This document shows, piece after piece, positions 10,592 to 18,372 of a stretch of 26,022 nucleotides of DNA. Position 1 is the first letter of the stretch. The number at the start of each line of letters is the position of its first letter. The stretch is from JBBQVZ01 sp038211015 (lineage in GTDB: Bacteria; Actinomycetota; UBA4738; HRBIN12), in the NCBI GenBank assembly GCA_038211015.1, contig JBBQVZ010000037.1, positions 1 through 26,022 on the forward strand, given 5' to 3'. Position numbers and translations under genes: made by a program. A model generated the notes under the pieces. The model was not told where the DNA came from, ran no database searches, and worked only from the letters and a program-made list of their open reading frames with translations.

Positions 10592-11425
10592 GTGAGCCTG
10601 TCCAGGGAAGAGCTGATCGGCGTCGCCCAGGCCGAGCGCCAGCGGCTCGGCCGCACGATGCAGTACGCCCCGCCCGACAGCTGGGAACAACCCAGCGCGT
10701 GTCCAGGCTGGTGGAACCGCGATGTCGTGGCGCACATGGGGGGCCAGGACACCGCTGCCGCACACCTGTTCCGGGGAGATCCGGCCGAAGAGCTCGACGC
10801 GTACCGCGCAACCCTCGAGTCCAACGACGCGTTCACGGTCGACGGTCTGAACTCGTTCCTGGTGAACAACCGTAGCGGCCTTCCCTATCGCGAGGTGCTC
10901 ACGACCTGGGGACAGGCGGCTGAGGCGACGCTCAGCTTCGCCGCCGCGCTCACCGACGACGCGTGGCGTGACGAACGGTTCCCCTGGCTCCTTGGCGCGA
11001 TCGCGGCCCGATACCTGGTGCAATCACGCGTCGTGGAGTGGTGGGTCCACGGCGAGGACATCCGCGCGACGGCGGGCCTCGGACCGCAGATCCAGCACTG
11101 GCCCATCTTCCTGACGGTCGACATGGGTGTGCGGATGTTGCCCTGGACGCTCGCAGAGGCGGGCATCGACCTCCAGGGCGCGAGCATCCAGATCGACCTC
11201 GAAGGAGCCGGCGAGGGATCGTGGCACTGGGGACTCGGGGCCGGCGACGCGCCGCCACCCGACAAGAAGCCCGACGCGTTCATCCAGGGGCGAGCGCCGC
11301 AGTTCGCCTTGCTCGCGGCGCATCGCCTTTCCGTGGACGACGTCATCGACTCCGGCAACATCGTGCTCGGCGGGGAGGCCGACATCGCCGAGAGCGTCGT
11401 CCGACACATCCGCGCGTATCCCTGA
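10592..11425 (+). CDS. Maleylpyruvate isomerase-like mycothiol-dependent enzyme (DinB fold)
   Basis: A 277-residue member of the actinobacterial TIGR03083/MDMPI family, four-helix DinB-fold metalloproteins, some of which use mycothiol as cofactor. The N-terminal signature is CPGWWNRDVVAHM with H48. The second metal site is VVEWWVHGEDI with E149 and H153. Together H48, E149 and H153 match the zinc triad of mycothiol-dependent maleylpyruvate isomerase. The C-terminal SCP2-like part (about 180-277) is typical. GTG 10592 is chosen from GGAGGA at 10578-10583 and the family N-terminus; the upstream open frame to 9215 is antisense to glycerate kinase. The real substrate is unknown; isomerase activity is not implied by family membership alone. 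Confidence 0.85.
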   Translation: MSLSREELIGVAQAERQRLGRTMQYAPPDSWEQPSACPGWWNRDVVAHMGGQDTAAAHLFRGDPAEELDAYRATLESNDAFTVDGLNSFLVNNRSGLPYREVLTTWGQAAEATLSFAAALTDDAWRDERFPWLLGAIAARYLVQSRVVEWWVHGEDIRATAGLGPQIQHWPIFLTVDMGVRMLPWTLAEAGIDLQGASIQIDLEGAGEGSWHWGLGAGDAPPPDKKPDAFIQGRAPQFALLAAHRLSVDDVIDSGNIVLGGEADIAESVVRHIRAYP

Positions 11426-11476
11426 CCGGCGCTCCAGCCCAAGCCGGCTCGGGTTCCCGTTCGTACACCATGCGAG

Positions 11477-11482
11477 TACCGT
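11477..11482 (+). promoter_or_regulatory. -10 box TACCGT, leaderless start of ECF sigma gene
   Basis: TACCGT is followed by seven bases and ATG 11490. Upstream, CGGGTTCCCG (11450-11459) is a small inverted repeat of unknown meaning. I cannot tell whether this is a housekeeping or an autoregulated ECF promoter. Confidence 0.4.
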
Positions 11483-11489
11483 GCTGCGC

Positions 11490-12059
11490 ATGCGAGCGAG
11501 AGAGCCCGAGTCCGACGCGGCGTTGATGCAGCGCTTCGCGCGCCGCGAAGCGCCCGCCGCCGCCGTGCTCTACGGGCGCTTCGCTTCACGGATCTACGGA
11601 CTGGGGATCGTGATGCTCGGCAGCGACGCCGCGGCGCAGGATCTGGTGCAGGACACGTTCGTGAAACTCTGGCGGAGCGCGGATCGCTACGACGAGTCGC
11701 GGGGCAGGCTGGAGACGTGGGTGCTGCTCGTGGCCCGCTCATTGGCGATCGACGCGCTCCGGCGTCGCGTGCTGGAGGCACGTTCTCTGGAGACGCTCGG
11801 GCGTCCGCCCGAGGCAGACCAACGTCCGCAGCCCGACGAGCTCGCGGCGACCGCGGACATGTCCGCGCGAGCCCGTAGCGCGATGGAAGCGCTGTCCGGT
11901 GAGCAGCGGGCGGCCCTTGAGCTGGCGTACTTCGGCGGCAAGACGAGTGCCGAGGTGGCAGAGATGGAAGGCATCCCGATCGGGACGGCGAAGACGAGGA
12001 TCCGCACGGCGCTCCTGCGCCTGCGGGAGGCGATGGCGGAGGAACAGCGTGACATGTGA
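11490..12059 (+). CDS. ECF-type RNA polymerase sigma factor
   Basis: A 189-residue group 4 (ECF) sigma-70 factor. Sigma region 2 covers about residues 10-80, with the core-binding and -10 recognition part DLVQDTFVKLWRSADRYD. Sigma region 4 covers about 130-180, with a helix-turn-helix in TSAEVAEMEGIPIGTAKTRI for -35 recognition. Regions 1.1 and 3 are absent, as expected. ATG 11490 follows TACCGT by seven bases; GTG 11481 in frame is an alternative. The next gene overlaps it by 11 bases and encodes its predicted anti-sigma factor, which would hold it inactive until a signal releases it. It resembles the SigK/RskA arrangement, but the regulon is unknown. Confidence 0.92.
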   Translation: MRAREPESDAALMQRFARREAPAAAVLYGRFASRIYGLGIVMLGSDAAAQDLVQDTFVKLWRSADRYDESRGRLETWVLLVARSLAIDALRRRVLEARSLETLGRPPEADQRPQPDELAATADMSARARSAMEALSGEQRAALELAYFGGKTSAEVAEMEGIPIGTAKTRIRTALLRLREAMAEEQRDM

Positions 12060-12768
12060 CGAAGTGCGCGAGCTGCTGCCCGAGCATCTGCTCGGCACGC
12101 TCGACGGACCCGAGGACCTCGAGGTCCGCCGTCACCTGCGCGGTTGCGCCGGGTGCCGGACCGAGATGGCGGCGCTCTCCGAGGGCGTCGAGTGGTTCGC
12201 ACGCGCGGCGCACGATCGCACGCCTCCACCCGAGCTGCACGACCGGGTCCTGACCACCCTCGCGCAGGAATGGCGCGATACCGATGCGGAACACCCGGAT
12301 GCCCGGCGCACACGATGGGTCGGACGTGCCGCGGCGGTCGTGGCCATCGCGGCCGTCCTCGCCTGGGGCCTCACGCAGACGCACCGCGCGAACGTCGCAT
12401 CGGCCGATGCGGAGAGCTACCGCACGGTGCTCAACACGCTCGGCGGCAAGGAGTTCCGGGTGGGCACGCTCGCGTCGCACGTCGCGCACCCGTTCGAGGG
12501 AAGTGTCGTGCTGTATGACTCGCATCAGGGGCAGTCCTGGGGCATCGTGCTCGTCCGCGCGCCCGGAGTGTCCGGCAAGGCAACCGTCACGCTCTCGAGC
12601 TCCGACGGCTCCGGAACCACCGTTGACGCGGGGACGCTCGAGTTCCAGCCGGACGGCGATGCCGCGACGTGGCTCGTCACGTCGAGCGACCTGACGCCGT
12701 TCGATCACGTCACGATAACGGCGGAGGACGGCACCATGCTCGCGAGCGCGGACATCGAGGTGGCCTAG
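12049..12768 (+). CDS. Membrane anti-sigma factor with zinc motif (RskA-like)
   Basis: A 239-residue anti-sigma factor. The cytoplasmic N-terminal domain has the ZAS-type motif H29-x3-C33-x2-C36 (RRHLRGCAGC), and C3 is placed to be a fourth zinc ligand. One membrane helix follows at about 92-109 (RAAAVVAIAAVLAWGL). The outer C-terminal part (about 110-239) matches the RskA-type sensory domain (SWGIVLVRAPGVSGKA). It should bind the ECF sigma encoded just upstream. GTG 12049 is preceded by GGAGGA (12038-12043) and overlaps the sigma gene by 11 bases, so the two are translationally coupled. Its stop overlaps that of the convergent acyltransferase gene in CTAG. The signal is unknown; release by regulated proteolysis is the usual family mechanism. 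Confidence 0.88.
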   Translation: MTCDEVRELLPEHLLGTLDGPEDLEVRRHLRGCAGCRTEMAALSEGVEWFARAAHDRTPPPELHDRVLTTLAQEWRDTDAEHPDARRTRWVGRAAAVVAIAAVLAWGLTQTHRANVASADAESYRTVLNTLGGKEFRVGTLASHVAHPFEGSVVLYDSHQGQSWGIVLVRAPGVSGKATVTLSSSDGSGTTVDAGTLEFQPDGDAATWLVTSSDLTPFDHVTITAEDGTMLASADIEVA

Positions 12769-13757
12769 CGGCCGACGAACAACCGACGGATCGCCCGCGG
12801 GTGCGCTCCGAATCGGTACTTGTACGGATAGTCGCCCTTGAGCAGGTCGAACCCGTCGCAGCCGTCCTCGATCGCCAGCCGGATGTCCTCGGCCACGAGC
12901 ACCATGCCGGGAGCGAGCTGTTGCAGCTCCCGATCGAAGGCGGAGTTGTACAGGAAGAACGTGCCGCCGAAGCAGAACCCGATCGTCCCGGCGGCCTTCA
13001 CGCCACCCACCTCGATGAACGAGAGCCGGAAGATCCCGCGAGACCCGAACGCCTCGCCGAGCCGGCGGAAGAAGATCTCCATCCCCGGCTGCATGAAGAC
13101 ACCCTTGGGGCCTTCGCTCATCCGATGGAGCTCGACGAACCGGTCCAGGAACGGGATCAGCGTTTCCTCGGTCGCGGTCACGATCTCGAACGGCCCGGTC
13201 TCGGCCTCGAGCTTGCGAGCCTTCCGCTTGATCTCGTGACGGAGCTTCGAAGGAAGCGCTTCGAGGTAGGCGTCCCACGTCGCGGGGAGCGGCAGGAACG
13301 GGGCGACGCCGTTCTGGTCCTCGGTCTCCTCCACGGTCATGCCGTGGGCGATCGCCGAGCCGCGAAGCAAACCGAGCCACGCGCGATCCTCCGGAAGCCC
13401 TCGGAGGTCGGCGTCGGTCCAGTCGTCCCGCCGCAGGAGTCCCGCCCAGAGCTCCGCGGCCATGTCCTCCTGCGTCTCCGGGAGCGCGACCGGACCCATG
13501 TAGTCGGTCACCTCGGTTCCCCCCAGGAACCGGAGGGTCGTACCGATCCGCTCGAACGCCACGGCGCCCACCTGCGCACCATCGTCGCTCTCCGCGAACG
13601 CGAGCAGGAGATGTTCGGGCCGTTCTCCGAACTCCTCCCAATAGAGCTTCAGGTAGTCCGGCGTGTGGAAGAACGTGCCGGCCGGATCCGCTTCTACCAG
13701 CGCCGACCAATCCCGGGCGTGGAAATCCTGCGGGTCCTCAGAGAAGGCGATGCGCAC
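12765..13757 (-). CDS. FemAB/BioF2-like GNAT-fold acyltransferase
   Basis: A 330-residue protein of the BioF2-like acetyltransferase/FemAB superfamily (tandem GNAT folds), whose members attach amino-acid or acyl groups, often in cell-wall or exopolysaccharide synthesis. Recognisable parts are DPAGTFFHTPDYL near the N-terminus, the family segment LPSKLRHEIKRKARKLE in the middle, and the C-terminal GNAT part with AAGTIGFCFGGTFFLYNSAFD and DLLKGDYPYKYRFG. No signal peptide or membrane helix. The start is GTG 13757, with TAGCAT eight bases upstream. It lies 18 bases after DUF2207 on the same strand and may also be read from that transcript. The substrate cannot be inferred. Confidence 0.8.
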   Translation of the reverse strand: MRIAFSEDPQDFHARDWSALVEADPAGTFFHTPDYLKLYWEEFGERPEHLLLAFAESDDGAQVGAVAFERIGTTLRFLGGTEVTDYMGPVALPETQEDMAAELWAGLLRRDDWTDADLRGLPEDRAWLGLLRGSAIAHGMTVEETEDQNGVAPFLPLPATWDAYLEALPSKLRHEIKRKARKLEAETGPFEIVTATEETLIPFLDRFVELHRMSEGPKGVFMQPGMEIFFRRLGEAFGSRGIFRLSFIEVGGVKAAGTIGFCFGGTFFLYNSAFDRELQQLAPGMVLVAEDIRLAIEDGCDGFDLLKGDYPYKYRFGAHPRAIRRLFVGR

Positions 13758-13765
13758 GGCGACCC

Positions 13766-13771
13766 ATGCTA
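13766..13771 (-). promoter_or_regulatory. -10 box TAGCAT upstream of the GNAT-like gene
   Basis: TAGCAT on the minus strand, eight bases before GTG 13757 and inside the 18-base gap after the DUF2207 stop. It is the same hexamer as the glycerate kinase promoter. Spacing is slightly longer than the others, so a leaderless start is likely but not sure. Confidence 0.4.
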
Positions 13772-13775
13772 CGGG

Positions 13776-15575
13776 TCACCACGACCCGCCGCCGCCTCCC
13801 CCGCCTCCGCCCCCGGAGAACCCTCCGCCGGAGAACCCGCTCGACCCCGACGCGCTCGGCGTCGAAGCGATCATCCCCCCGGTCGTCGTGGAGAAGTCGT
13901 TCAGCGTGCGACCGAAATCCGCGAACACGAAGGGTTGAGTCGAGCGATACCACGTGGTGTCGGGGGGCACCTGTTGCAGTCCCTCGAACGCCTTCGCCCA
14001 CTTCTCCGTGCACCCGAACACGATCGCGTACGGCAGGTACCGGGTGAAGACGTTCTGCTCCTCCGCCCAGCGCGACATGTGTGTCTCAGCCTTCTCGATG
14101 ACGGTCCGGAACCCACCCACGCGCCGGGCGATCGCCGTGCCCTTCGCCGTTCGGCTCGGCATCCACCGAGCTCCGAGCGCCACGACCGTGCCCGCCACGA
14201 CGACCGGGATACCCGCGAGCCCGAACGTCGTCCACTTCGCCAGGACGAACGTCAGCACCACCCCCGCGATGAATAGGAGGGCTCCGCGCGCGTGCCACGA
14301 CGCCCGGACCTTGTCGGGACGCTTCACGAACCACCCTCGTTCGACCGCGTCGGCGTAGAGCTGATCCTCGACCTTGGCCAGCCGTTCCGAGAACGTCCGC
14401 TTGAGGCTCGAGAGCGTCGGATCGTTGCCGTCCTTGAACAGACCCGCCAGGAGCGTTCGCTCGTACGTGAGCAGATCGCCGTCGAGCCTGTCGGTCCGGT
14501 GGAGCGTCCAGTCGGGCTTCCCGAACAGGCCTTCCTTGGGGATCTCCTCGATCGTCAGGTAGCCGCGGACGGCTAGGTCCACGATCGTCGCGGTGACGTC
14601 GAGCGTGTTCGCCCGTTCGTCGACGATCGTGCCGACCTGCCCCGGTCGAAGGTCTTCGGGCGGGGCGAACTCGACCGGAGCGACGCCGTGCTCGAACAAA
14701 GGAACCGCCTGCGCGTCGCCGGTCGGGTTTCCCAACGTCTGGTCGACCGGCGATCCCACGAACCGGCGATCCCGGCCGCGGGTCCAGAAGAGCCAGCCGC
14801 AGCCGGCGATCAGGAGTGCGAGGAGACCGCCGGACAGGCCGAGCGTGACGGGCGTCCGAGAGAACGCGCGGCCGATGCTCCATCGCTCGACGAGTTGCGG
14901 GTCCGGCTCGGCGATCGCGCCCTTCGGGAGCGACACCACCACCGTGAACGCTTGGAACGGGAAGAGCCCCTTCTGCGCGAATAGCGTCGTCCTCCCCTCG
15001 ATCCGCTTCTTGTCGCAGGCGGTATCCGAGCCCACCGGACCTGCGAAGCACGTGGCGGCGAGGATCCTCTCCGGCGCGCTGACGACCACCGTCGCGTGGT
15101 CCACCGGGACGTCCCAACTGTCTCCGACCCCGTTCCAGTACAGCTCGTCGTGATCGTCGAATCCATTCATGGCGGCTCCGATGGTGTAGACGAGCCTGTA
15201 CGTGTGAACTCCGGTGGTGGTGATGTCGGGGTCACCGATCCTGATCCGCGTGATGCCTCCCGGTTCGTTCGAGATGTCGAACGCCGCGGACGCTCCACCC
15301 GTGGCCGCGACCGCCTCGACGTGCAGTGGGTAGACGCGGTCGTACCGATCGTCGTACGTCTGGCGCGTCGGCACGTCCCGCACGATCCCGTGACGCTGGG
15401 CGGAGCCGAAGTCGTACTCGATGGTCTCGGTGATCAGGAGCGAGCCGTCGCCGCGGATCTCGATCTTGACGTCGTAGGCGCGGATCCCCTCGCTCGACTG
15501 GGCGCTCGCCGGCGCGTCCGCTCCGAACCACAACGCCGCGATGCACGCGACGATCACGATGACGAGACGCTTCAC
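13776..15575 (-). CDS. DUF2207 predicted membrane protein
   Basis: A 599-residue member of the DUF2207 family of predicted membrane proteins with unknown function. It has an N-terminal signal peptide (KRLVIVIVACIAALWFGADA, cut near APASAQ), an extracellular beta-rich domain to about residue 250 (RAYDVKIEIRGDGSLLITET), a membrane helix near 260-280, a cytoplasmic winged-helix-like segment (VDLAVRGYLTIEE), two further membrane helices near 440-485, and a C-terminal tail ending in a run of ten glycines then SW, typical for the family. GTG 15575 overlaps the stop of the Ca2+/H+ antiporter as GTGA; the open frame continues to 15647, but that part is inside the antiporter gene. A role in the cell envelope is inferred only from topology. 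Confidence 0.85.
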   Translation of the reverse strand: MKRLVIVIVACIAALWFGADAPASAQSSEGIRAYDVKIEIRGDGSLLITETIEYDFGSAQRHGIVRDVPTRQTYDDRYDRVYPLHVEAVAATGGASAAFDISNEPGGITRIRIGDPDITTTGVHTYRLVYTIGAAMNGFDDHDELYWNGVGDSWDVPVDHATVVVSAPERILAATCFAGPVGSDTACDKKRIEGRTTLFAQKGLFPFQAFTVVVSLPKGAIAEPDPQLVERWSIGRAFSRTPVTLGLSGGLLALLIAGCGWLFWTRGRDRRFVGSPVDQTLGNPTGDAQAVPLFEHGVAPVEFAPPEDLRPGQVGTIVDERANTLDVTATIVDLAVRGYLTIEEIPKEGLFGKPDWTLHRTDRLDGDLLTYERTLLAGLFKDGNDPTLSSLKRTFSERLAKVEDQLYADAVERGWFVKRPDKVRASWHARGALLFIAGVVLTFVLAKWTTFGLAGIPVVVAGTVVALGARWMPSRTAKGTAIARRVGGFRTVIEKAETHMSRWAEEQNVFTRYLPYAIVFGCTEKWAKAFEGLQQVPPDTTWYRSTQPFVFADFGRTLNDFSTTTGGMIASTPSASGSSGFSGGGFSGGGGGGGGGGSW

Positions 15576-16627
15576 AGGTGCTCCACGAAGAAGAACGATA
15601 TGGCCATGATGACGTAGGCGCCCACCAGTTGAGCGCCCTCCAGCCAATTGCTCTCGCCGTCGAGCGAGATCAGCGTCATGAGGAGCGCGGAGAGTCCGAC
15701 GGCGGCGACCTCGAACGTACCGAAGACGAAGTCCATCGGATGGCCCACCGCCAGGCTGATGAAGACGAGCACCGGCGCGACGAATAACGCGATCTGCGTC
15801 GAGGACCCGATCGCGATCTCGAGCGTCACGTCGACCTTGTTCCGCAGCGCGAACATCACCGCGGACGAGTGCTCCGCCGCGTTGCCGATCACCGGGATGA
15901 GGATCAACCCGACGAAGAGCTCCGAGAGACCGAGCGACTCCAAGGCGGGCTCGAGCGAGCTCACGAGGAACTCTGACATCAGCGCGACGAACGCGGTCGT
16001 CACGAGGAGGACGACCACGGCCTTCTGCCGGGACCAGTCCGCCTCCTCACCCTCCTCCGGGGTGCGGAACAGGTGCTCGTGCGTCACGAGAGTGAACACC
16101 AACGCCGCCACGTAGAGCAGGATCAAGACGCCGGCCACGACCCCGCTCACGATCTCGCGCTGCGCGAACGTGGCGTCGGTGCCCAGCGAGAAGAGCGCCG
16201 GCATCAGCAGCCCGGTCACGGCGAGCGCGAGCGACGTTGCGTGCACCGACGCCGAGCGCGCGTTGAAGGACTGTTGCTTGTGCTTCACGCCGCCGACGAA
16301 CAGCGAGAGACCCAGCACCAGCAGGAGGTTGCCGAGGATCGAGCCGGTCAGCGACGCCTTCACGATCTCGATCCGATCGTCCAGGATCAGGAAGACGGCG
16401 ATGATCAGCTCGGTGACGTTGCCGAACGTCGCGTTGACGAGACCCCCGATCCTCGGCCCCGTGTGCAGAGCGAGCTGCTCCGTAGCGCGCCCGATCAGAC
16501 CTGCGAGCGGCACGATCGCCGCCGCCGAGGTCAGGAAGATCGCCAGGTCGGGCGCGCCGAGCAGCCGCATGCCGATCGCAACCGGAGCGAGCGCCAGCAA
16601 CCAGTCGAGAGATGGACGGAGCTTCAC
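15572..16627 (-). CDS. cax: Calcium/proton antiporter (CAX family)
   Basis: A 351-residue cation exchanger of the CaCA superfamily, CAX branch, that exports Ca2+ in exchange for protons across the cytoplasmic membrane. The two alpha repeats are clear: GGLVNATFGNVTELIIAVFL in the first half and PVIGNAAEHSSAVMFALRNK in the second, each with the essential acidic residue (GNxxE). About eleven membrane helices and a central acidic loop (TPEEGEEADW) are visible. GTG 16627 is supported by TAGGCT seven bases upstream. It begins 18 bases after sufU but has its own promoter box, and its stop overlaps the DUF2207 start. Ca2+ is the usual substrate; other divalent cations are possible. Confidence 0.93.
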   Translation of the reverse strand: MKLRPSLDWLLALAPVAIGMRLLGAPDLAIFLTSAAAIVPLAGLIGRATEQLALHTGPRIGGLVNATFGNVTELIIAVFLILDDRIEIVKASLTGSILGNLLLVLGLSLFVGGVKHKQQSFNARSASVHATSLALAVTGLLMPALFSLGTDATFAQREIVSGVVAGVLILLYVAALVFTLVTHEHLFRTPEEGEEADWSRQKAVVVLLVTTAFVALMSEFLVSSLEPALESLGLSELFVGLILIPVIGNAAEHSSAVMFALRNKVDVTLEIAIGSSTQIALFVAPVLVFISLAVGHPMDFVFGTFEVAAVGLSALLMTLISLDGESNWLEGAQLVGAYVIMAISFFFVEHL

Positions 16628-16634
16628 GGGCCGA

Positions 16635-16640
16635 AGCCTA
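16635..16640 (-). promoter_or_regulatory. -10 box TAGGCT, leaderless start of cax
   Basis: TAGGCT on the minus strand, seven bases before GTG 16627, between the sufU stop and cax. It lies within a small dyad (AGCCT-AG-AGGCT, 16635-16646). It suggests cax is not simply the last gene of the suf unit. Confidence 0.5.
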
Positions 16641-16645
16641 GAGGC

Positions 16646-17104
16646 TCAAGGAACGGAGTGAGGCGCCGTGCCGCTTGCGGCGCCGGCGCCGTCGAGCGCC
16701 TCCTGTAGCACGTCCCATGCAAGCACCGCGCACTTGATGCGGATGGGGTACTTCACCACGCCCTTGAGCGCGACCAGGTCGCCGAAACCGTCCTCGTCCG
16801 GCTCGACCTCGCCCGCCATCATCCCCCGGAACTCGGCGGCGAGGGCCTTCGCCTGATCCACCTGCTTGCCAGCGACGGCCTCGGTCATCATCGAGGCGCT
16901 CGACTGCGAGATGGAGCAGCCGGCGCCCTGGAAGGCCACCTCCGCGATCGTGTCCCCGTCCTCGTGCACGAACACCGTGATCTCATCGCCACAGAGCGGG
17001 TTGTTCTGCGTCGAGCTGAGCTCCGCCCCCGGCAGGTCGCGCTTGTTCCGCGGATTCTTGTAGTGGTCGAGGATCACTTCTTTGTAGATGTCGTCGAGCG
17101 CCAC
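16646..17104 (-). CDS. sufU: SUF system sulfur-transfer/scaffold protein SufU
   Basis: A 152-residue SufU of the IscU/NifU-like fold. In Gram-positive and actinobacterial SUF systems it accepts persulfide sulfur from SufS, taking the role that SufE has elsewhere. The zinc/sulfur site residues C38, D40, C63 and C125 are all present (NPLCGDE, GAGCSISQSS, IKCAVLAW), and the SufU-specific insertion between C63 and C125 (MMAGEVEPDED) separates it from IscU. GTG 17104 has GGAGGGA just upstream and lies 16 bases after sufS. It is the last suf gene seen here; no sufT follows. Confidence 0.96.
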   Translation of the reverse strand: MALDDIYKEVILDHYKNPRNKRDLPGAELSSTQNNPLCGDEITVFVHEDGDTIAEVAFQGAGCSISQSSASMMTEAVAGKQVDQAKALAAEFRGMMAGEVEPDEDGFGDLVALKGVVKYPIRIKCAVLAWDVLQEALDGAGAASGTAPHSVP

Positions 17105-17120
17105 GTTCCCTCCGCCGGTT

Positions 17121-18359
17121 CTAGATGAAGATCGACTCGGCCTTGGCCAGGCTCTCGACCAGGACGTCGACCTCTTCCTTGGTGTTGTAGATGTAGAACG
17201 ATGCCCGCGCCGTGGCTGGCGTGCCGTACCGCCGCATCACGAGCTGCGCGCAGTGGTGCCCCGCCCGGATCGCGACGCCGTCCTCGTTCAGGATCGTCGC
17301 CAGGTCGTGCGGATGCACGTCCTTGAACCAGAAGCTGACCGCGCCGCCGCGGATGCTGGGGTCCTTCGGACCGAAGACCGTGGCCCCGGCGTCGATCAGC
17401 CGGTCGAGCGCGTATCGGGTGATCTCCTCCTCGTGCGCGCGGACGACGTCCATCCCGATCGCGTCCAGGTAGTCGACCGCCGCGCCCAGGCCGACCTGCT
17501 GCGCGATCTGCATCGTCCCCGCCTCGAACTTGTACGGGATGGGTTTGTAGGTGCTGCGGTCGTGGAAGACCTCGTGGATCATCTCGCCGCCGCCGAACAT
17601 GGGATCCGTCGCGTCGAGGACCTCTGCCTTGCCGTAGAGCCCGCCGGAGGACGTGGGTCCGAGCATCTTGTGACCGCTGAACGTCAAGAAGTCGCAGTCG
17701 AGCGCCGTCACGTCGATCGCGTGATGTGGCGCGAGCTGCGCCGCGTCGACCGCCACGATCGCCCCCACCGCGTGCGCCGCATCGATGAGCTGGCGGAGCG
17801 GGGTGATCGTGCCGAGCGCGTTCGACATGCCCGTGACCGAGAGGATCTTGGTCCGTTCGGTGAGGAGCGAACCGAGATCCGAAAGGTCGAGCTGTCCGTC
17901 GTCGGTGAGCGGGATGTAGCGCAGCGTGGCGCCCGTGAGGTCGACGGTCATCTGCCACGGCACGATGTTCGAGTGATGCTCCATCTCGGTGAGCAGCACC
18001 TCGTCTCCCTCGCGCAGGAACTTCCGGCCCCAACCCTGGGCGACGAGGTTCAGCGACTCGGTGGTTCCGCGGGTGAACACGATCGTCTCGGGCCCCGGCG
18101 CGCCGAAGAACCGGGCGAGGTTCGCGCGGGCGCCCTCGAACAGCTCGGTGGCCTCCTCGCCCAGCATGTAGAGCCCTCGGTGCGCGTTCGCGTTGTGGTG
18201 GGCATAGAAGTCGGACTCGGCATCGATCACCTGCTGCGGCTTCTGCGACGTGGCGGCGCTGTCCAGGTAGACGAGCGGCCGGTCGCCGACGGTGCGCGAG
18301 AGGATCGGGAAGTCCTTGCGGATCCTCTCGACGTCCAGCCCTCCGATGTGCCCCGTCAT
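17121..18359 (-). CDS. sufS: Cysteine desulfurase SufS
   Basis: A 412-residue class V PLP aminotransferase-fold desulfurase that removes sulfur from cysteine as an enzyme persulfide for Fe-S assembly. The PLP lysine is K231 (FSGHKMLGP), the active cysteine is C370 (RAGHHCAQLVM), and the cofactor-stacking histidine lies in EMEHHSNIVPW. Length and the short cysteine loop are those of group II (SufS) enzymes, which depend on SufU or SufE. ATG 18359 (MTGHIGG) has GGAGGGG upstream and is preferred to an in-frame start at 18422, which would overlap sufC by 50 bases. It follows sufC by 13 bases. Confidence 0.96.
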   Translation of the reverse strand: MTGHIGGLDVERIRKDFPILSRTVGDRPLVYLDSAATSQKPQQVIDAESDFYAHHNANAHRGLYMLGEEATELFEGARANLARFFGAPGPETIVFTRGTTESLNLVAQGWGRKFLREGDEVLLTEMEHHSNIVPWQMTVDLTGATLRYIPLTDDGQLDLSDLGSLLTERTKILSVTGMSNALGTITPLRQLIDAAHAVGAIVAVDAAQLAPHHAIDVTALDCDFLTFSGHKMLGPTSSGGLYGKAEVLDATDPMFGGGEMIHEVFHDRSTYKPIPYKFEAGTMQIAQQVGLGAAVDYLDAIGMDVVRAHEEEITRYALDRLIDAGATVFGPKDPSIRGGAVSFWFKDVHPHDLATILNEDGVAIRAGHHCAQLVMRRYGTPATARASFYIYNTKEEVDVLVESLAKAESIFI

Positions 18360-18372
18360 GTTCCCCTCCGGT

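Noticed and set aside
10885..13710. Minus-strand open frame of 941 codons
   Set aside because: It runs antisense to the MDMPI, sigma and anti-sigma genes and out of frame through the GNAT-like gene. It has no domain and is Arg/Pro-rich.
13779..13830. Short GC-rich repeat at the end of the DUF2207 gene
   Set aside because: It encodes the poly-glycine tail that is normal for this family, not a separate repeat element.
12669..14276. Plus-strand open frame of 535 codons
   Set aside because: It is a shadow of the GNAT-like and DUF2207 genes, with no motif.
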